From Mytilus galloprovincialis (lineage: Eukaryota > Mollusca > Bivalvia > Mytilida > Mytilidae): DNA of 64,000 nucleotides. The position numbers and the translations under genes were made by a program. The DNA lies in NCBI RefSeq assembly GCF_965363235.1, contig NC_134841.1, positions 59,727,078-59,791,077 of the forward strand, written 5' to 3'. The notes beneath the pieces are model-generated. The model searched no databases. It was not told where the DNA came from and saw only the letters and a list, made by a program, of their open reading frames with translations. This document shows, piece after piece, positions 48,398 to 59,999 of the stretch (positions within the stretch are counted from its first letter, which is position 1; every line of letters begins with the position of its first letter).

Positions 48398-50505
48398 ACC
48401 GGTCAAATTTCTCAAGGCATGGGACCGGTGCAAATTAGCATGGGACATGGACTTTTTAAAAGCAAAATTTCAATGGGACCAAGATTTTTTTCATCTAAGA
48501 TCTGCATGGGACATTGACTTTTCTTTTATTAAATCAAATTAAAAAAAGTTCTGACTGTAAACTATGTATAATCGACTGCACAGCCACAAGGTTAAGGATA
48601 GTTCCACATATTTCTTTGCAAGGAAATGATAATCATGAAAACTCTCCCAATAAAATTCCTGTCTGGTTGAATTTTCAGTTTGCACAAAATTCAGATAGTA
48701 ATTTTTTTTTAATTTTATAACTTTTTCAAATCAGTTTGGAATTCCATTTAACTTGACAGCTATAACCCCAATTATATACTGTCAAAGTAATTTGGTATTT
48801 GGTTTATTGCTGTCAAATCTATTATCATGTTTTAAGAAATAGTAAAAAAAACTTCTATTTTCAGTTCGGATTAAATACAGATGGTCACCTTTAAAAATAT
48901 CCACAACTTTTGTCAAATCAACTTTAATTGTCATAAAACTTGCCTTTTTTCTATATTATATACTGTTCTTACAAATTACAAAGTTATTTGGAATTTGGTT
49001 TATTGCTGTCAAACCTATAATGTTTAAAGAAATAGGTAAAAAAAAGCTATAATTTTCAGTTCGGATTAAATACAGATGGTCACCTTTAAAAATTTCCATA
49101 ACTATTTCAAATCAACACTGATCGTCTTAAAACTTGATACTGTTCTTACAAATTACAAAGTTATTTGCTTACATACTGTCAAATCTACAATATTGTAATA
49201 AATAGTTAAAAAAGCAAAAATATTAACTTCAAGTACCAACTAAATATAGATGTCACCTTTAAATATTTTTATAACTTTTTTAAATCAACTTTGATTTTCA
49301 ACAAGCTTTACAGTTATTTTTTTTTATATGCTGTTCTTACAATTTACAAAGTTATTTAATATTTGGTTAACTTAATTACTGTCAAACCTATAATGCTTTA
49401 ATAAATAGTTAAAAAAGCTAAAAAAAAGTACTGACTAAACACAAATGGTCACCTTTAAAAAATTCCATAACTTTGTCAAATTAAATTTGACTTTCATAAA
49501 ATTTGATTGTTATCTTAATTATATACTGTTCTTACAAATTATAAAGTTATTTAGTATTTGGTTAATTACTGTCAAAACTATAAGGCTTTAATAAATAGCT
49601 AAAAAAGCTTAAATTTTCATTACAGACTAAATACAGATGGTCACCTTTAAAAAATCAATAACTTTGTCAAATCAACTTTGATTTTCATTAAACTTGAAAG
49701 TTATCTTTATCATATACTGTTCTTACAAGTAACAAAGTTATTTAATATTTGTTTAATTACTGTCAAACCTATAATGTTTTAATAAATAGTTAAAAATCTA
49801 AAACAAAATTAGTATGGACTAAATACAGATGGTCACCTGTAAAAAAATCCATAACTTTGTCAAATCAACTTTGATTTTCATAAACTTGATTATTATCTTA
49901 ATTATATACTGTTCTTACAAATAACAAAGTTATTTAGTATTTTGTCAAATACTGTCAAACCTATAAGGTTTTAATAAATGGTTAAGAAAAGCAACAATTT
50001 TCAATACAGACTAAATACAGATGGTCACCTTAAAGAATTTCTATAACTTTTTCAAATAAAACTTGACATCAATGTTTTAATTGATAGATTAAAAAAAAGC
50101 TACAGTTTTCAGTTCAGACTTTATAATTCAGATTGTTACCTTTAAAAATTTCTATAACTTTTTAAAATTAACTTGGAGTTTCATTAATCCTTACAAAATA
50201 TGAAGTTACTTAACCTGTTAAACATGGCTGTCTTAAACAATTTTGCAACACATTTTAACAGCACTGTCATCACATCACATGTCAGTTTTATTTGAATGAT
50301 GTATGCTGTCTGGAGCAAAAGACATCTTTGATATACTTTATGAATTAACATGGGACACCAAGTTTTTTTGTTGCAAAAAAGAATGGGACATCAACATTTT
50401 TTCATCTGTATAACCATGGGACTTCAACTTTTATTATAGCTCATTTTAATTTTGCACCAGTCCCATGCCTTGAGAAATTTTTACCAGTCCATAACTTCAA
50501 ATTTG
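48398..50505. mobile_element. Inverted-repeat element carrying a ~190-bp satellite
   Basis: The left end (GACCGGTCAAATTTCTCAAG, CATGGGACCGGTGCAAATT) and right end (complement: TTTCTCAAGGCATGGGACTG then GTGCAAAATT) form ~130-bp imperfect terminal inverted repeats. Inside them ATGGGAC recurs with different followers (CGGTGC, ATGGAC, CAAG, ATTGAC). Between the ends is a tandem array (see 48715-50215). No transposase. It lies in the probable 3' UTR or flank of the RING gene. Confidence 0.75.
48715..50215 (+). repeat. Tandem satellite, about 8 units of ~190 bp
   Basis: The marker TACAGATGGTCACCTTTAAA or a close variant appears near 48877, 49067, 49238, 49434, 49627, 49819, 50015 and 50117. Spacing is 171-196 bp, with one short last unit. 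Each unit also has TACTGTTCTTACAAATTACA and AAAGTTATTT. No ORF; units diverge by substitutions and small indels. Confidence 0.85.
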
Positions 50506-50819
50506 ATTGTCATATTTTTCCTCATACCAAATACAAAGGCCTTTGTATTCATTTTAAACAAAACACCTTTAAACTTATTTTGTTGATTTTAAAAGGCTTC
50601 TTATTTGTATATGATTAATTTCTAGGTAATTTATCTAGTATAACATATCAGGAGATATTCTTTATTAATATCTTAGTCTCCCAAACAAAGTTTGATGACT
50701 TATTGTTTTTGCCCATAAAATGTTAGACTAATATGTCTAGGGGAGCTTCTTTGTGTATTGGGGTCTATTTAGGGGTATTTCGAGGGGCCAAAAGATGGGT
50801 CCTTGTCTGTCAGGTATTT

Positions 50820-51742
50820 TAGCTCTCCTGGCCCAAAGGGCCATGTGAGCTTATGCCATCACTTGGCGTCAGTCGTCGTCCGTCGTGGTCCATCGTTGTC
50901 TGTGGTCGTCAGTTGTAAACTATTTCAAAGATCTTCTCCTGTGAAACTACTGGGCCAAATACTTCCAACTTTAATTGAATGTTCCTTGGAGTATCTAGTT
51001 AATTAATTGTATCCGAAGTTTTGATCCATGAACAAACATGGCCGCCATGGCTAAAAATAGAACATAGGGGTCAAATGCAGTTTTTGGCTTATATCTCAAA
51101 AACTTAAGCATTTAGAGCAAATTTGTCATAGGGTATAAATGTTCAATAGGTCCAGATCTATCAGCCCTGAAATTTTCAGAATAATCAAACAACCCATTGT
51201 TGGGTTGCTGCCACTTTTAATAATTGGTCATTTTAATGAAATTTTGCAGTTTTTGGTCATTATCTTGAATATTATTGAAGATAAAGATAAACTGTAACAG
51301 CAAAAATGTTCAGCAAAGTAAAATCTACCAAAAAGTAATTTGACCAAAATTGTCAATTGACCCCTTAAGGAGTTGTTGCCCTTTAAAGACAATTTTACAC
51401 AATTTGTTCATCTTATTTGTGAACATTTTAAAATCATCTTCTCTGAAACTACTGGGCCAAATGCTTCCAAACTTAAAATGAATGTTCCTTAGAGTATCTA
51501 GTTTATAAATTATATCCGAAATTTTGATCTTTCTACAAACATGGCCGCTATGGCTAAAAATAAAACATAGGGGTCAAATGCAGTTTTTTGCTTAAAATTG
51601 AAGAAAATATGAAAGATACAAACTGTTATGTGTCAATTTTAAGCACTCATTGATATATATTGAAATTCAAAAATAATCATTGATGAAAGATTTAAGCCAA
51701 AATTTACAGGTGAGCGATACAGGCTCTTGAGAGCCTCTTGTT
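50820..51742 (+). mobile_element. Pearl-type element, full length
   Basis: 5' hairpin AGCTCTCCTGGCCC/AAA/GGGCCATGTGAGCT, CATCACTTGGCGTC, a CGTC/GTCC-rich tract (50870-50905), then two diverged copies of a long core (CTACTGGGCCAAATACTTCC, GTATCTAGTT, ACAAACATGGCCGC, GGGGTCAAATGCAGTTTTT). The 3' end is AGGTGAGCGATACAGGCTCT-TGAGAGCCTCTTGTT. This is the best reference copy for the family in the window. Confidence 0.8.
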
Positions 51743-53260
51743 ATTAGTTGTTTTAAGAATATTAATGATATTTAACTAATTCATTTGCACAACATATTCA
51801 CTGACCGTTTATTTTGACATGTCACTTTCATCTAAATTTCATTTTTCATCAGATTCATTATATATGTACCTCTTCGATTTTGGACTTTTTTCACATAACT
51901 TTTTAAACTAATACATTATATTTTGCATAATTATTAGATAGCATAATGCTATTTACCAATATTAAACCATCCTTATCTATATTTCACACATGGTTATGTT
52001 TCAAATATTAGTTTGAACTTGTAAGACCCAATAAAATGTCTGAACAGTTATCAAAAATTTATTTAAAGCTGTGTATCATAACAACCACACATTTTGGTTT
52101 AATGAATGTTTTGTTCCTGATGAGCATAAGACAATTAGATTGACAGTTGGTATATATAAAATTAAAATCTAAAACAATTGTACACTAGGTTTTGATATCT
52201 ACCAATATTCATGTCAAGTTTCTATTTGTAAGTTAATGTTATTGCTCCTCAAGCAGTCTCTGAATGAAAAAATGTTTTAAAATGTTTAGGGGATCATTTC
52301 TGGTTTCTTTTTTAAATTAGAAGTTTATTCATGTATTGAAAGACATTTTTGCAATATTTTATATTGTTCTCTGTTAATGCTTTGACTTTTTTGAGTTTTT
52401 AAAAGAAAAACTCCCCTTAGTGCAAGGAGAAATTGTCATTTATTTTATTGTTTTGAGACCACGATAATAAAGATATTATTTGTGTAATTTTATTTAATAT
52501 GTATGTATTTCTTTCACTTGACAGGGTATTAATACTGAATTAAACTAAAGTCCCCATTCAGTTGATAGTACAATGGTTTATGTCTCGCCTACAATACATA
52601 GGACTGTTTTACTGACGATGGTGGTATAACTGTTCATCTAATTTTATTGCTAAGGTCCATATCTCGTGAAGTATGAGGCATGGTCTTTAATATTTGGTAT
52701 ACAGATGCTCCACTAGTTCACATTAGTCTGACATGTGTCATTAATCCTTGACCTTTTTTCATAAAAAGAAGATGTGGTATGAGTGCCATTGAGACAATTC
52801 ACCATCCAAGTAACAATGTATTAAAAGACCGACCATCTTACTTTAAGGGGGGGACAGGGGTATGGTATTTTCTTTATAAAAGATTCTGAGAAAATATTGG
52901 AAATATTGTGGTTAAGCAAGTGACAAACAGTAAATTCTGAGATCCTTATTTTCCCCAAAATAGGTGGGAAACTCGAGTTATTTGCAAAAATCTCAAACAA
53001 TTGCATATAAAGGAAAATTGAGGAGACCTTTCTTTTTAAGCTTTACAATCTTTATTTGGGCCCAGTTCTATGATAACCCTTGTAGGAGTTATTAATCCGT
53101 AAACGTCAACTTTCAGGAAGTGATAAATATTTACTACAACTAGAGAACACTTATTTAGATGACTAAAACATAACGTCTCTATATATTACTTTATTAAGAG
53201 GTTATTATAAATTTGACCATGATGTAGAAGGTTAAGGTTACACAAAGGTCATTTAAAGAT
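51743..53260. other. Gene-free interval
   Basis: AT-rich. 52763-52830 has an R1-like fragment (AAAAGAAGATGTGGTATGAG, GCCATTGAGACAATTC). No exon seen. Confidence 0.5.
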
Positions 53261-53281
53261 GTCACACATCGCCTTATAGTC

Positions 53282-53838
53282 ATGCAGCCGCACATTAAGA
53301 AGAAAGAAAAGAAGTTAGCTGTATCCTTCAACTTTACTTTCCGCTATATAGATGATGTTCTCTCACTAAATAATTCAAAATTTGGTGACTATGTTGGACG
53401 CATCTATCCCATTGAACTTGAGATAAAGGATACAACAGATACAGTAAAGTCTGCCTCATATCTTGACTTACATCTAGAAATTAACAATGAGGGTCGGTTG
53501 AAAACAAAACTTTACGATAAAAGAGATGATTTCAGCTTTCCAATTGTGAACTTTCCATTTCTATGTAGCAACATTCCAGCAGCACCTGCGTACGGAGTAT
53601 ATATCTCCCAGTTGATACGCTAGTCCAGGGCTGGTGTTTCCTATCATGATTTTCTTGATAGAGGGTTGCTGCTAACAAGGAAACTATTAAATCAAGGGTT
53701 CCAAGTGGTGAAGTTGAGGTCATCTCTTCGTAAGTTTTACGGACGCCATCACAAGATGGTTGACCGTTATGGAATAGGCACTGGCTACGGTTACCTCCAG
53801 GGAGTATACTTTGAACATACATGTATATACTACGAATA
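53282..53838 (+). pseudogene. Reverse-transcriptase fragment (YIDD box)
   Basis: Reads FTFRYIDDVLSLNNSKFGDY, with the YxDD catalytic box, then ASYLDLHLEI, KLYDKRDDFSFPIVNF and PAAPAYGVYISQLIR, a stop (53621-53623), and continues in frame with YHDFLDRGLLLTRKLLNQGF. The rest of the enzyme is missing and the end is degenerate. I recall this motif string as common in mollusc and coral retroelements, but I cannot place the clade (Penelope- or DIRS-like suggested only). Inactive. Confidence 0.75.
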
Positions 53839-54070
53839 AAGTGTATTTTCTATCTGATATCATTTCCACGGCGGTCACAGAGTTAATTAAATAGACAGGG
53901 TCTGTGAAATGTATCAATGACCGCCGTAGATCGATTAGTAAACTGAGAATTGAAAGTAAAAAGCAAATACACTTTATATTTATAGTAATATGAATGTTCA
54001 TAATACACAGATATGCGCTAAAATTATTCATGTGATAGAATGCCCGCGAAGTCGCGGGTGTGTTCTAGTA
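53837..54070. repeat. Imperfect palindrome plus CCCGCGAAGTCGCGGG hairpin
   Basis: ATAAAGTGTATTTT and AAATACACTTTAT bracket an inner pair ACGGCGGTCA / TGACCGCCGT. 54043-54058 is the hairpin CCCGCGAAGTCGCGGG followed by TGTGTTCTAGTA, a repeat end I recognise in mussel DNA. Confidence 0.55.
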
Positions 54071-54094
54071 TTTCATTATAATACGTTAATTTGA

Positions 54095-54262
54095 TCAGCA
54101 AACAGCAATCTCGTGTTTTTATAGCTGACAGGCTATGCGGTATGGGCTTGCTCATGGTTGAAGGCCGTACGGTGACCTATAGTTGTTAATTTCTGTGTCA
54201 TTTGGTATCTTGTGAAGAGTTGTCTCATTGGAAATTACACCAAAATCTTCTTTTTTTATAAT
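54095..54262 (-). repeat. R1-family repeat, minus orientation
   Basis: ATAGCTGACAGGCTATGCGG, GGCCGTACGGTGACCTATAG, GAAGAGTTGTCTCATTGG; 5'-truncated compared with the copy at 58545. Confidence 0.7.
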
Positions 54263-55745
54263 TATTCTGAAATTAACCTTCATTTCAAAATGAAATGTAA
54301 CATTCATGATGTCATGACCTTCCACATGAATGTATATGTAGGCTATTGGCTTCCACAATAAAGTGCACAGATAAATAAAAGAAAGAACCTGATAGAAATT
54401 GTACTTTCATGATCCGAGCAAAAAAAAATGTAATAAGAAGTATTGAATGCTTTTTTTAGTAGTTCTATAGAGTTGTAAAAGCGTTGACCGTGCGCACATT
54501 TTTATAGAAGGAAGCGTGCTTCATACAAAATATACGCATTTTACAATCCAATGCATTTACAAATAGAAGCATTCAATCGTTAAGTATATTTATGGAAAGA
54601 GCATCGTCCATAGATTTCCAATAGTTATACACGTGTATAATAGTTACGCTGAAAGGTGCCCACAGGTCACCTCTGAAAAAGTGCTATTTGCGTAGTAATA
54701 TTAAGGTTCTAAAAATAGAATTCTGCCGTAAGGTGACCAGAGGTAACCGATGTCAATATCGGTGTATTAGCAAGGGCAATGTAAAAAATAATCGGTGTTT
54801 GGAGATAACAGATAACCAGTCAATGTCTGTATATCCCTTTAAACGATAACCATTTTATCATACGAGAAAGGTATAACCAAATGATGTTTCAAAGTATTGA
54901 TTACAAAGCGTCAACTAACACATACAGACTATGGTTACCTCTGGCCACCTTACACAGCTATATATTTATTTTCTTTAATTTCATCATATAAACAGCAAAT
55001 TATTTTAAAACAACCATTTAACTTAACAATAAAGGGGGGGACTGGCAACATCTGGGCATCTGACACAGAAACAGACGATACATTGTTATGTCTGGTCTTA
55101 TATCAAAACATCTTATCAAAATCTGGTTAAGTGATACATATATAAAATAAGATAAACCCTGGTTACTCAATACAGATATATACTTAGGTTACCTGTGGTC
55201 ACCTTACACAGATATATACAAGGGTTACCTCTGATCACCTTTAACATATATATACTTAGTTAGCCCTGGTCACCTTACATGTATATCGACTATGGTTACA
55301 TCAGGTAACCTTACACAAGTATAGACTTGGGTTACCTCTGGTCACCTAACACAAGTATAGACTTTGGTCACCTCTGGTCACCTTACACAGATCTAGTTAA
55401 AGAATCAGATATATACTAGGTTAACCTCTGGTCACGGTTCATAGAAATAGACTGTGGTAACCTCTGGTCACCTTACACATATATAGACTTGGTTACCTCT
55501 GGTCAACATACACATATAAAGACCTGGTTACCTCTTGTCACCTAACACGTATCTAGATAAAGACACAAGTATAGACTTGGATTCAATCTGGTCACATTAC
55601 ACCGATATAGACCTTGATTACTTGTGGTCTCCTTATTTGTATATAGATTTGGGTGACCAATGGTCATCTAACATATATATAGAAGGATTACTTCTGGTCA
55701 CCTTACACTTATTTAGACTTGGGTGACCTCTGGTCACCTTACACA

Positions 55746-55885
55746 GGGTGTGTTTGGATATAAACCTGAGGCGGCCTATGGTTACCCATACATACCTATG
55801 GTTTGATATTTTGTGTATAAAATATCAAACCATAGGTACCAATGGGTAACCATAGGCCGCCTCAGGCGTATATCCAAACACACCC
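55746..55885. mobile_element. 140-bp hairpin MITE (GGGTGTGTTTGG), ACA duplication
   Basis: A near-perfect foldback: GGGTGTGTTTGGATATA..., CTGAGGCGGCCTATGGTTAC on one arm and its complement on the other, with a short TTTTGTGTATAAAA centre. ACA at 55743-55745 and 55886-55888; removing it restores the minisatellite reading TTACACAGATTT. Confidence 0.88.
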
Positions 55886-55955
55886 ACAGATTTAAATATC
55901 GTTCATAGATATAGACTGTGGTTACCTCTGGTCACCTTACATATATATAGACTTG

Positions 55956-56212
55956 GGGTGTGTTTGGATATACGCCTGAGGCGGCCTATGGTTACCCATA
56001 GGTACCTATGGTTGGATATTTTATACACAGGGTGTGTTTGGATATACACCTGAGGCGGCCTATGGTTACCCATAGGTACCTATGGTTTGATATTTTGTGT
56101 ATAAAATATCAAACTAAAGGTACTTATTGGTAACCATAGGCCGCCTCAGGTGTATATCCAAACACACCCATAAAGGCCATAGGCCGCCTCAGGTGTATAT
56201 CCAAACACACCC
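55956..56212. mobile_element. Composite of the same hairpin MITE, TTG duplication
   Basis: A left half (55956-56029), a complete copy (56030-56169) and a shortened right half (56175-56212). The outer ends are flanked by TTG (55953-55955, 56213-56215), and removal restores GACTTGGTTACC. This best fits one copy inserted near the loop of another, followed by deletion. Confidence 0.8.
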
Positions 56213-57170
56213 TTGGTTACCTCTGGCCACCTTACACATTTCTAGATATAGACTTGAGGTCTATCCGGTCACATTACAGAGATATTGACATAAGTTACCT
56301 ATCGCAACCTTACATGTATATAGACTGGTTACATCTGGTCACCTTACACTGATATAGAATGGGGTTGCCTATGGTCACCTTACATAGATCTCGATACAGA
56401 CACAGATAAATACTAGGTAACGTCTAGTCACCGTTCATATGTACCTTACACATATATAAACTGAGTGACCTCTGGTCATCTTGGTACGCTGACCAGAGGT
56501 AACCCAAGACTATATTTGTGTTAGGTGACCACAGGTCACCAAAGGTCACCAAAGACTGATATATGTGTACGGTGAGCAAAGGTCACTCAAGACTTATATC
56601 TGTAACCACAGGTAACCCAAGTCTATATATGTGTAAGATGACCACAGGTCATCTAAGACTGATATATGTGTATGGTGACAAGAGATAACCCAAGTCTATA
56701 TATGTGTACGGTGACAAGAGGTAACCCAAGACTATATATATTTGTAAGGTGACCAGAGGTAAAGCAAGACTATATATGTGTTTTGTGACCAGAGATAACC
56801 CAGGACTATCTATGTGTAAGGTTACAGAGATAACCCAAGTCTATATTACTGTAAGGTGACCAGATGTTACCCATGTCTATATCTGTGTGCAGTAAACAGA
56901 GGTAACCCAAGACTATATCTCTGTGAGGTGTTATCATGTGTTTATCTGTGTAAGGTGACCAAACGTAACCCATGTCTTTTATCAGTGTAAGGTGACCAGA
57001 TGTTACCATGAGTATATCTGTGTACGGTGATTAGAGATAACCCAGGTATATATCTGTATAATTTGACGAGAGGTATCCCCAAACTATAGCTGTGTTAGAT
57101 GACCAGATTTAACTAAAGTCTATATATGTGTAAGGTGACCACAGATTACCAAAGTATATATATATATATA

Positions 57171-57755
57171 AATAGGTTTGAACGTTGTTTTCAATTTAGA
57201 CTTGTTTATATTTTTTCGTTTGGGCTTGTATTATATTTGCCTTCGGGTTTATATGATCCGTTCATCCTATTTTGACTCTTTCAAAATTCAAGAGTCTATC
57301 CTAAATTGAGGTAAGTTTTATGGCCTTCCAAATACCGTTTCGATTCCTAACATCACTGAAGAGACATCAATTGTCGAAATCCGGATATGGTGTACAAATT
57401 TTTGCACCTTATGTTTGCGGTATACCATCTTTTCCGCAAGTTTGTTGTTTTCTGTTTGATAATAAATTAATAATAAGATCCATTTTGTAACACCTGGTGA
57501 TCCGTTTATTTGGAAATCGCCAATGGCAGTCAGCAGAGTTTAAGAACATCAGTTGTTCGACCTGCTAGTCAAATGCGTTTTGTTAAAATATTCTTTCTCA
57601 CTTTTTTGGTCTTTTGGAAAATGTTGTTTGTGCTGTATTTAGACCCCTCTACCAAGAAATTGTTTTACATGCACACGTATAAAAATTGCGGTTTTTATCC
57701 AACGCAATCATAGGTTTGAACGTTGTTTTCAATTTAGACTTGTTTATATATATAT
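57171..57755. repeat. ~540-bp segment flanked by ~40-bp direct repeats
   Basis: TAGGTTTGAACGTTGTTTTC followed by AATTTAGACTTGTTTATAT occurs at 57173 and again at 57712, each next to an (AT)n tract. The segment between has no domain (a 67-residue ORF at 57510-57713 is unsupported). It may be an insertion with a long duplication or an unequal-exchange product. Confidence 0.65.
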
Positions 57756-57799
57756 ATATATATATGCGTATAAGGTGACCAGATGTAACCCAATGCAAT

Positions 57800-58540
57800 T
57801 GTAAGCGGATAGCAGATTTCAAAGTTTTCTAATTTTTACATTTTTTTCTTTGCAGTTTGAAACAATGATAACAATGTTTTTTAAAATGGTTTATGCACGA
57901 ATATTGCAAAAATATCACTTTTATTCTGTTTACCCTGTATCAACTATATGTAACGTTCGTGAAATAATGTACTTTTTTCGCTTAGATATACATTTTCAAC
58001 CGTTTCTGTTGGATGACCTAGCGTAACTATTATTCTTATGCATAGTTATAATGGTGAAATGTAATCTCTTTTTGGTGATACTATGGCAACAATCTACATC
58101 TATTTAATACAAAATATTGCAAAAAGGGGATGAACAAGTCTCCAAAGTGTGGTTCAAAGTTGAATTTCAATCCATTATTTAGTGATACCTTTCCTGAAAC
58201 TATAGACATTTATTTATAGACGTGTAAAAAAAAACTATACCTTTTTCCCCGTTTTTACATAAAATTGAATTGAAAAGATCGAGGGTCAAATTTTTGTTGA
58301 AAAATACTACAGTAATTTCCGGACCTATGGGCGGTACGGATGTGAAAATCAAAATAGCATATAAAACATGCTAAAACATTCTAGACATATAAACCTACTG
58401 TCAGTTACTGTGAGTACTCTCAGATCTTTACTAATGGCCTTTTTGTTTTTGGGATGTATAAGTGCCCAGCCACTATCACTCTTTTTTTGTTTTTTCTATG
58501 TGTATCCATCTGACGAGTTAAGCCTTTGTCAACTGATTTT
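57800..58540. other. Gene-free interval
   Basis: AT-rich. Nothing recognised. Confidence 0.5.
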
Positions 58541-58544
58541 TATT

Positions 58545-58905
58545 TGTACTGTTACACCACTGTCCCAGGTTCGGGAGAGGGTTTGGATCCCGCTAACATA
58601 TTTAACGCCGCCACATTATGTATGTATGTTCCTGTCTTAAGTCAGGAGCCTGTAATTCAGTGGTTGTCGTTGGTTGCTGTGTTACATATATGTTTCTTGT
58701 ACATTTATTTGTAGGTCGTTAGTTTTCTCGTTTGAATTTTTTACATTTGTCATTCCAGGACCGTTTATAGCTGACTATGATGTATGGGATTTGCTCATTG
58801 TTGAAGGCCGTACGGTGACAAATAGTTGTTAATTTCTGTGTCATTTGGTCTCTTGTGAAGAGTTGTCTCATTGGCAATTACACCATATATTCTTTTTTAT
58901 ATTGG
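58545..58905 (-). repeat. R1-family repeat, near full length, minus orientation
   Basis: Runs CACCACTGTCCCAGGTTCGG, CAGGAGCCTGTAATTCAGTG, GGCCGTACGGTGACAAATAG, GAGTTGTCTCATTGGCAATT, ending in AT-rich sequence. It mirrors 31748-32105. ORFs inside are not genes. Confidence 0.75.
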
Positions 58906-59044
58906 AAGGCTATATTATTCTTCAACTATCTAAATTCAATTTTATTGTACAAAATCTTTTATGCTTACACATGGCCAAAATGCGAAACTAATCTTCTAAC
59001 TGTGTATTGTTACCTTCACTGTTTAGTTAATTTTTGATAATGGC

Positions 59045-59500
59045 CATTTGACGTGGCTCGGTACTTATACATCCCGTCATATAGTGTTGTTGTGCTTTGG
59101 TGAAATTTGTATGCTTGTCTTTTTTGCTGGTGTGCTGTGTCTGTATGTCTTTTCCCGCTTCTTTGATGACATAGTTGTTTGTTTTTATAGTGATTAAGAT
59201 TATAACACAAAAATGACTGCTGTACCCCTATTTTGGACATTTTTTTCTTTTATCTCTGTTTGTTTTGATCACACATCGTTATCAATATAATGTAATTTCA
59301 TGCGACTGTCATACAAGTGGGAGGTTAAGCAAGCTATAAAACCAGGTTTAGTTCACACCATTTTCTACATAAGAAAATGCCTGTACCAATTCAGGAATAT
59401 GACAGGTGGTATCCATTCATTTAATGTGTTTTAGCTTATTATTTTGCTATTTGATTAGGGACTTTCCGATTTGAATTTTACTCTTAATTACACCTTATGT
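59045..59500 (-). repeat. R4-family dispersed repeat, longer copy
   Basis: GATCACACATCGTTATCAAT, CATGCGACTGTCATACAAGT, CTATAAAACCAGGTTTAG, GATTAGGGACTTTCCG; a diverged partner of 9270-9545. Strand is arbitrary. Confidence 0.65.
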
Positions 59501-59779
59501 AAGAATCCCTGGGTATTGATTGTTTTTTGGACAATTGAAAAGTCTATGGTTTTGCAGGGGAAAACCCAAAAATTATTTTGAGCAAAAACAAAATAGGAGG
59601 TGCTCAATAGCATTACATCATGAAGAATCTGAGAAAGTTTTATCAAATAATATTAAGTGGTTCAGGAGAAGTTGCGGATACAACATTGGTACCCTCATTT
59701 TTAGGCAATGGCAAAGTCCATGTTTTTTAAATAGAAATCCCAAAAATTATATTGAACTAAAACGAAATAAGAAAAAGAG

Positions 59780-59995
59780 TGGCAAAAGATACCAAAGGGA
59801 CGTTGAATCTCATAATTAATTAAAAAAAAAAAAAACTGACAAAGCCATGGTTAAAAAAGAAGCAGACACAGACAAACAGACAAACAACACTTAACACAAC
59901 ATAGAAAAATAAAGATTGAGACACACGAACCCCACCAAAAACTGGGGGTGATCTCAGGTGCTCCGGAAGGATAAGTAGATCCAATAAGAGGTGCA
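59780..59995 (+). repeat. R3-family dispersed repeat
   Basis: GGCAAAAGATACCAAAGGGA, ACACGAACCCCACCAAAAAC, GGTGATCTCAGGTGCTCCGG; same orientation as 11689-11885. Confidence 0.65.
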
Positions 59996-59999
59996 CAAT

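Larger units (their letters stand above)
54720..57160. repeat. ~36-bp minisatellite in head-to-head inverted arrays
   Basis: The unit is about GACTTGGGTTACCTCTGGTC + ACCTTACACAGATATA. From ~54930 to 56480 units run in this sense; from ~56485 to 57160 they run in the complement (GTAAGGTGACCAGAGGTAAC, CCAAGACTATATATGTG). The switch is at 56475-56500, where ACCTCTGGTCATC meets GCTGACCAGAGGTAACCC. Isolated inverted units sit near 54735 and 57765. GGTNACC words are frequent. Two hairpin MITE insertions interrupt the left arm. Confidence 0.88.

Noticed and set aside
52821..53006. 61-residue minus ORF
   Set aside because: AT-rich flank of an R1 fragment; no coding signal.
54900..57160. CRISPR-like array
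   Set aside because: The repeats are contiguous with no unique spacers, diverged, inverted mid-array, and in animal DNA.
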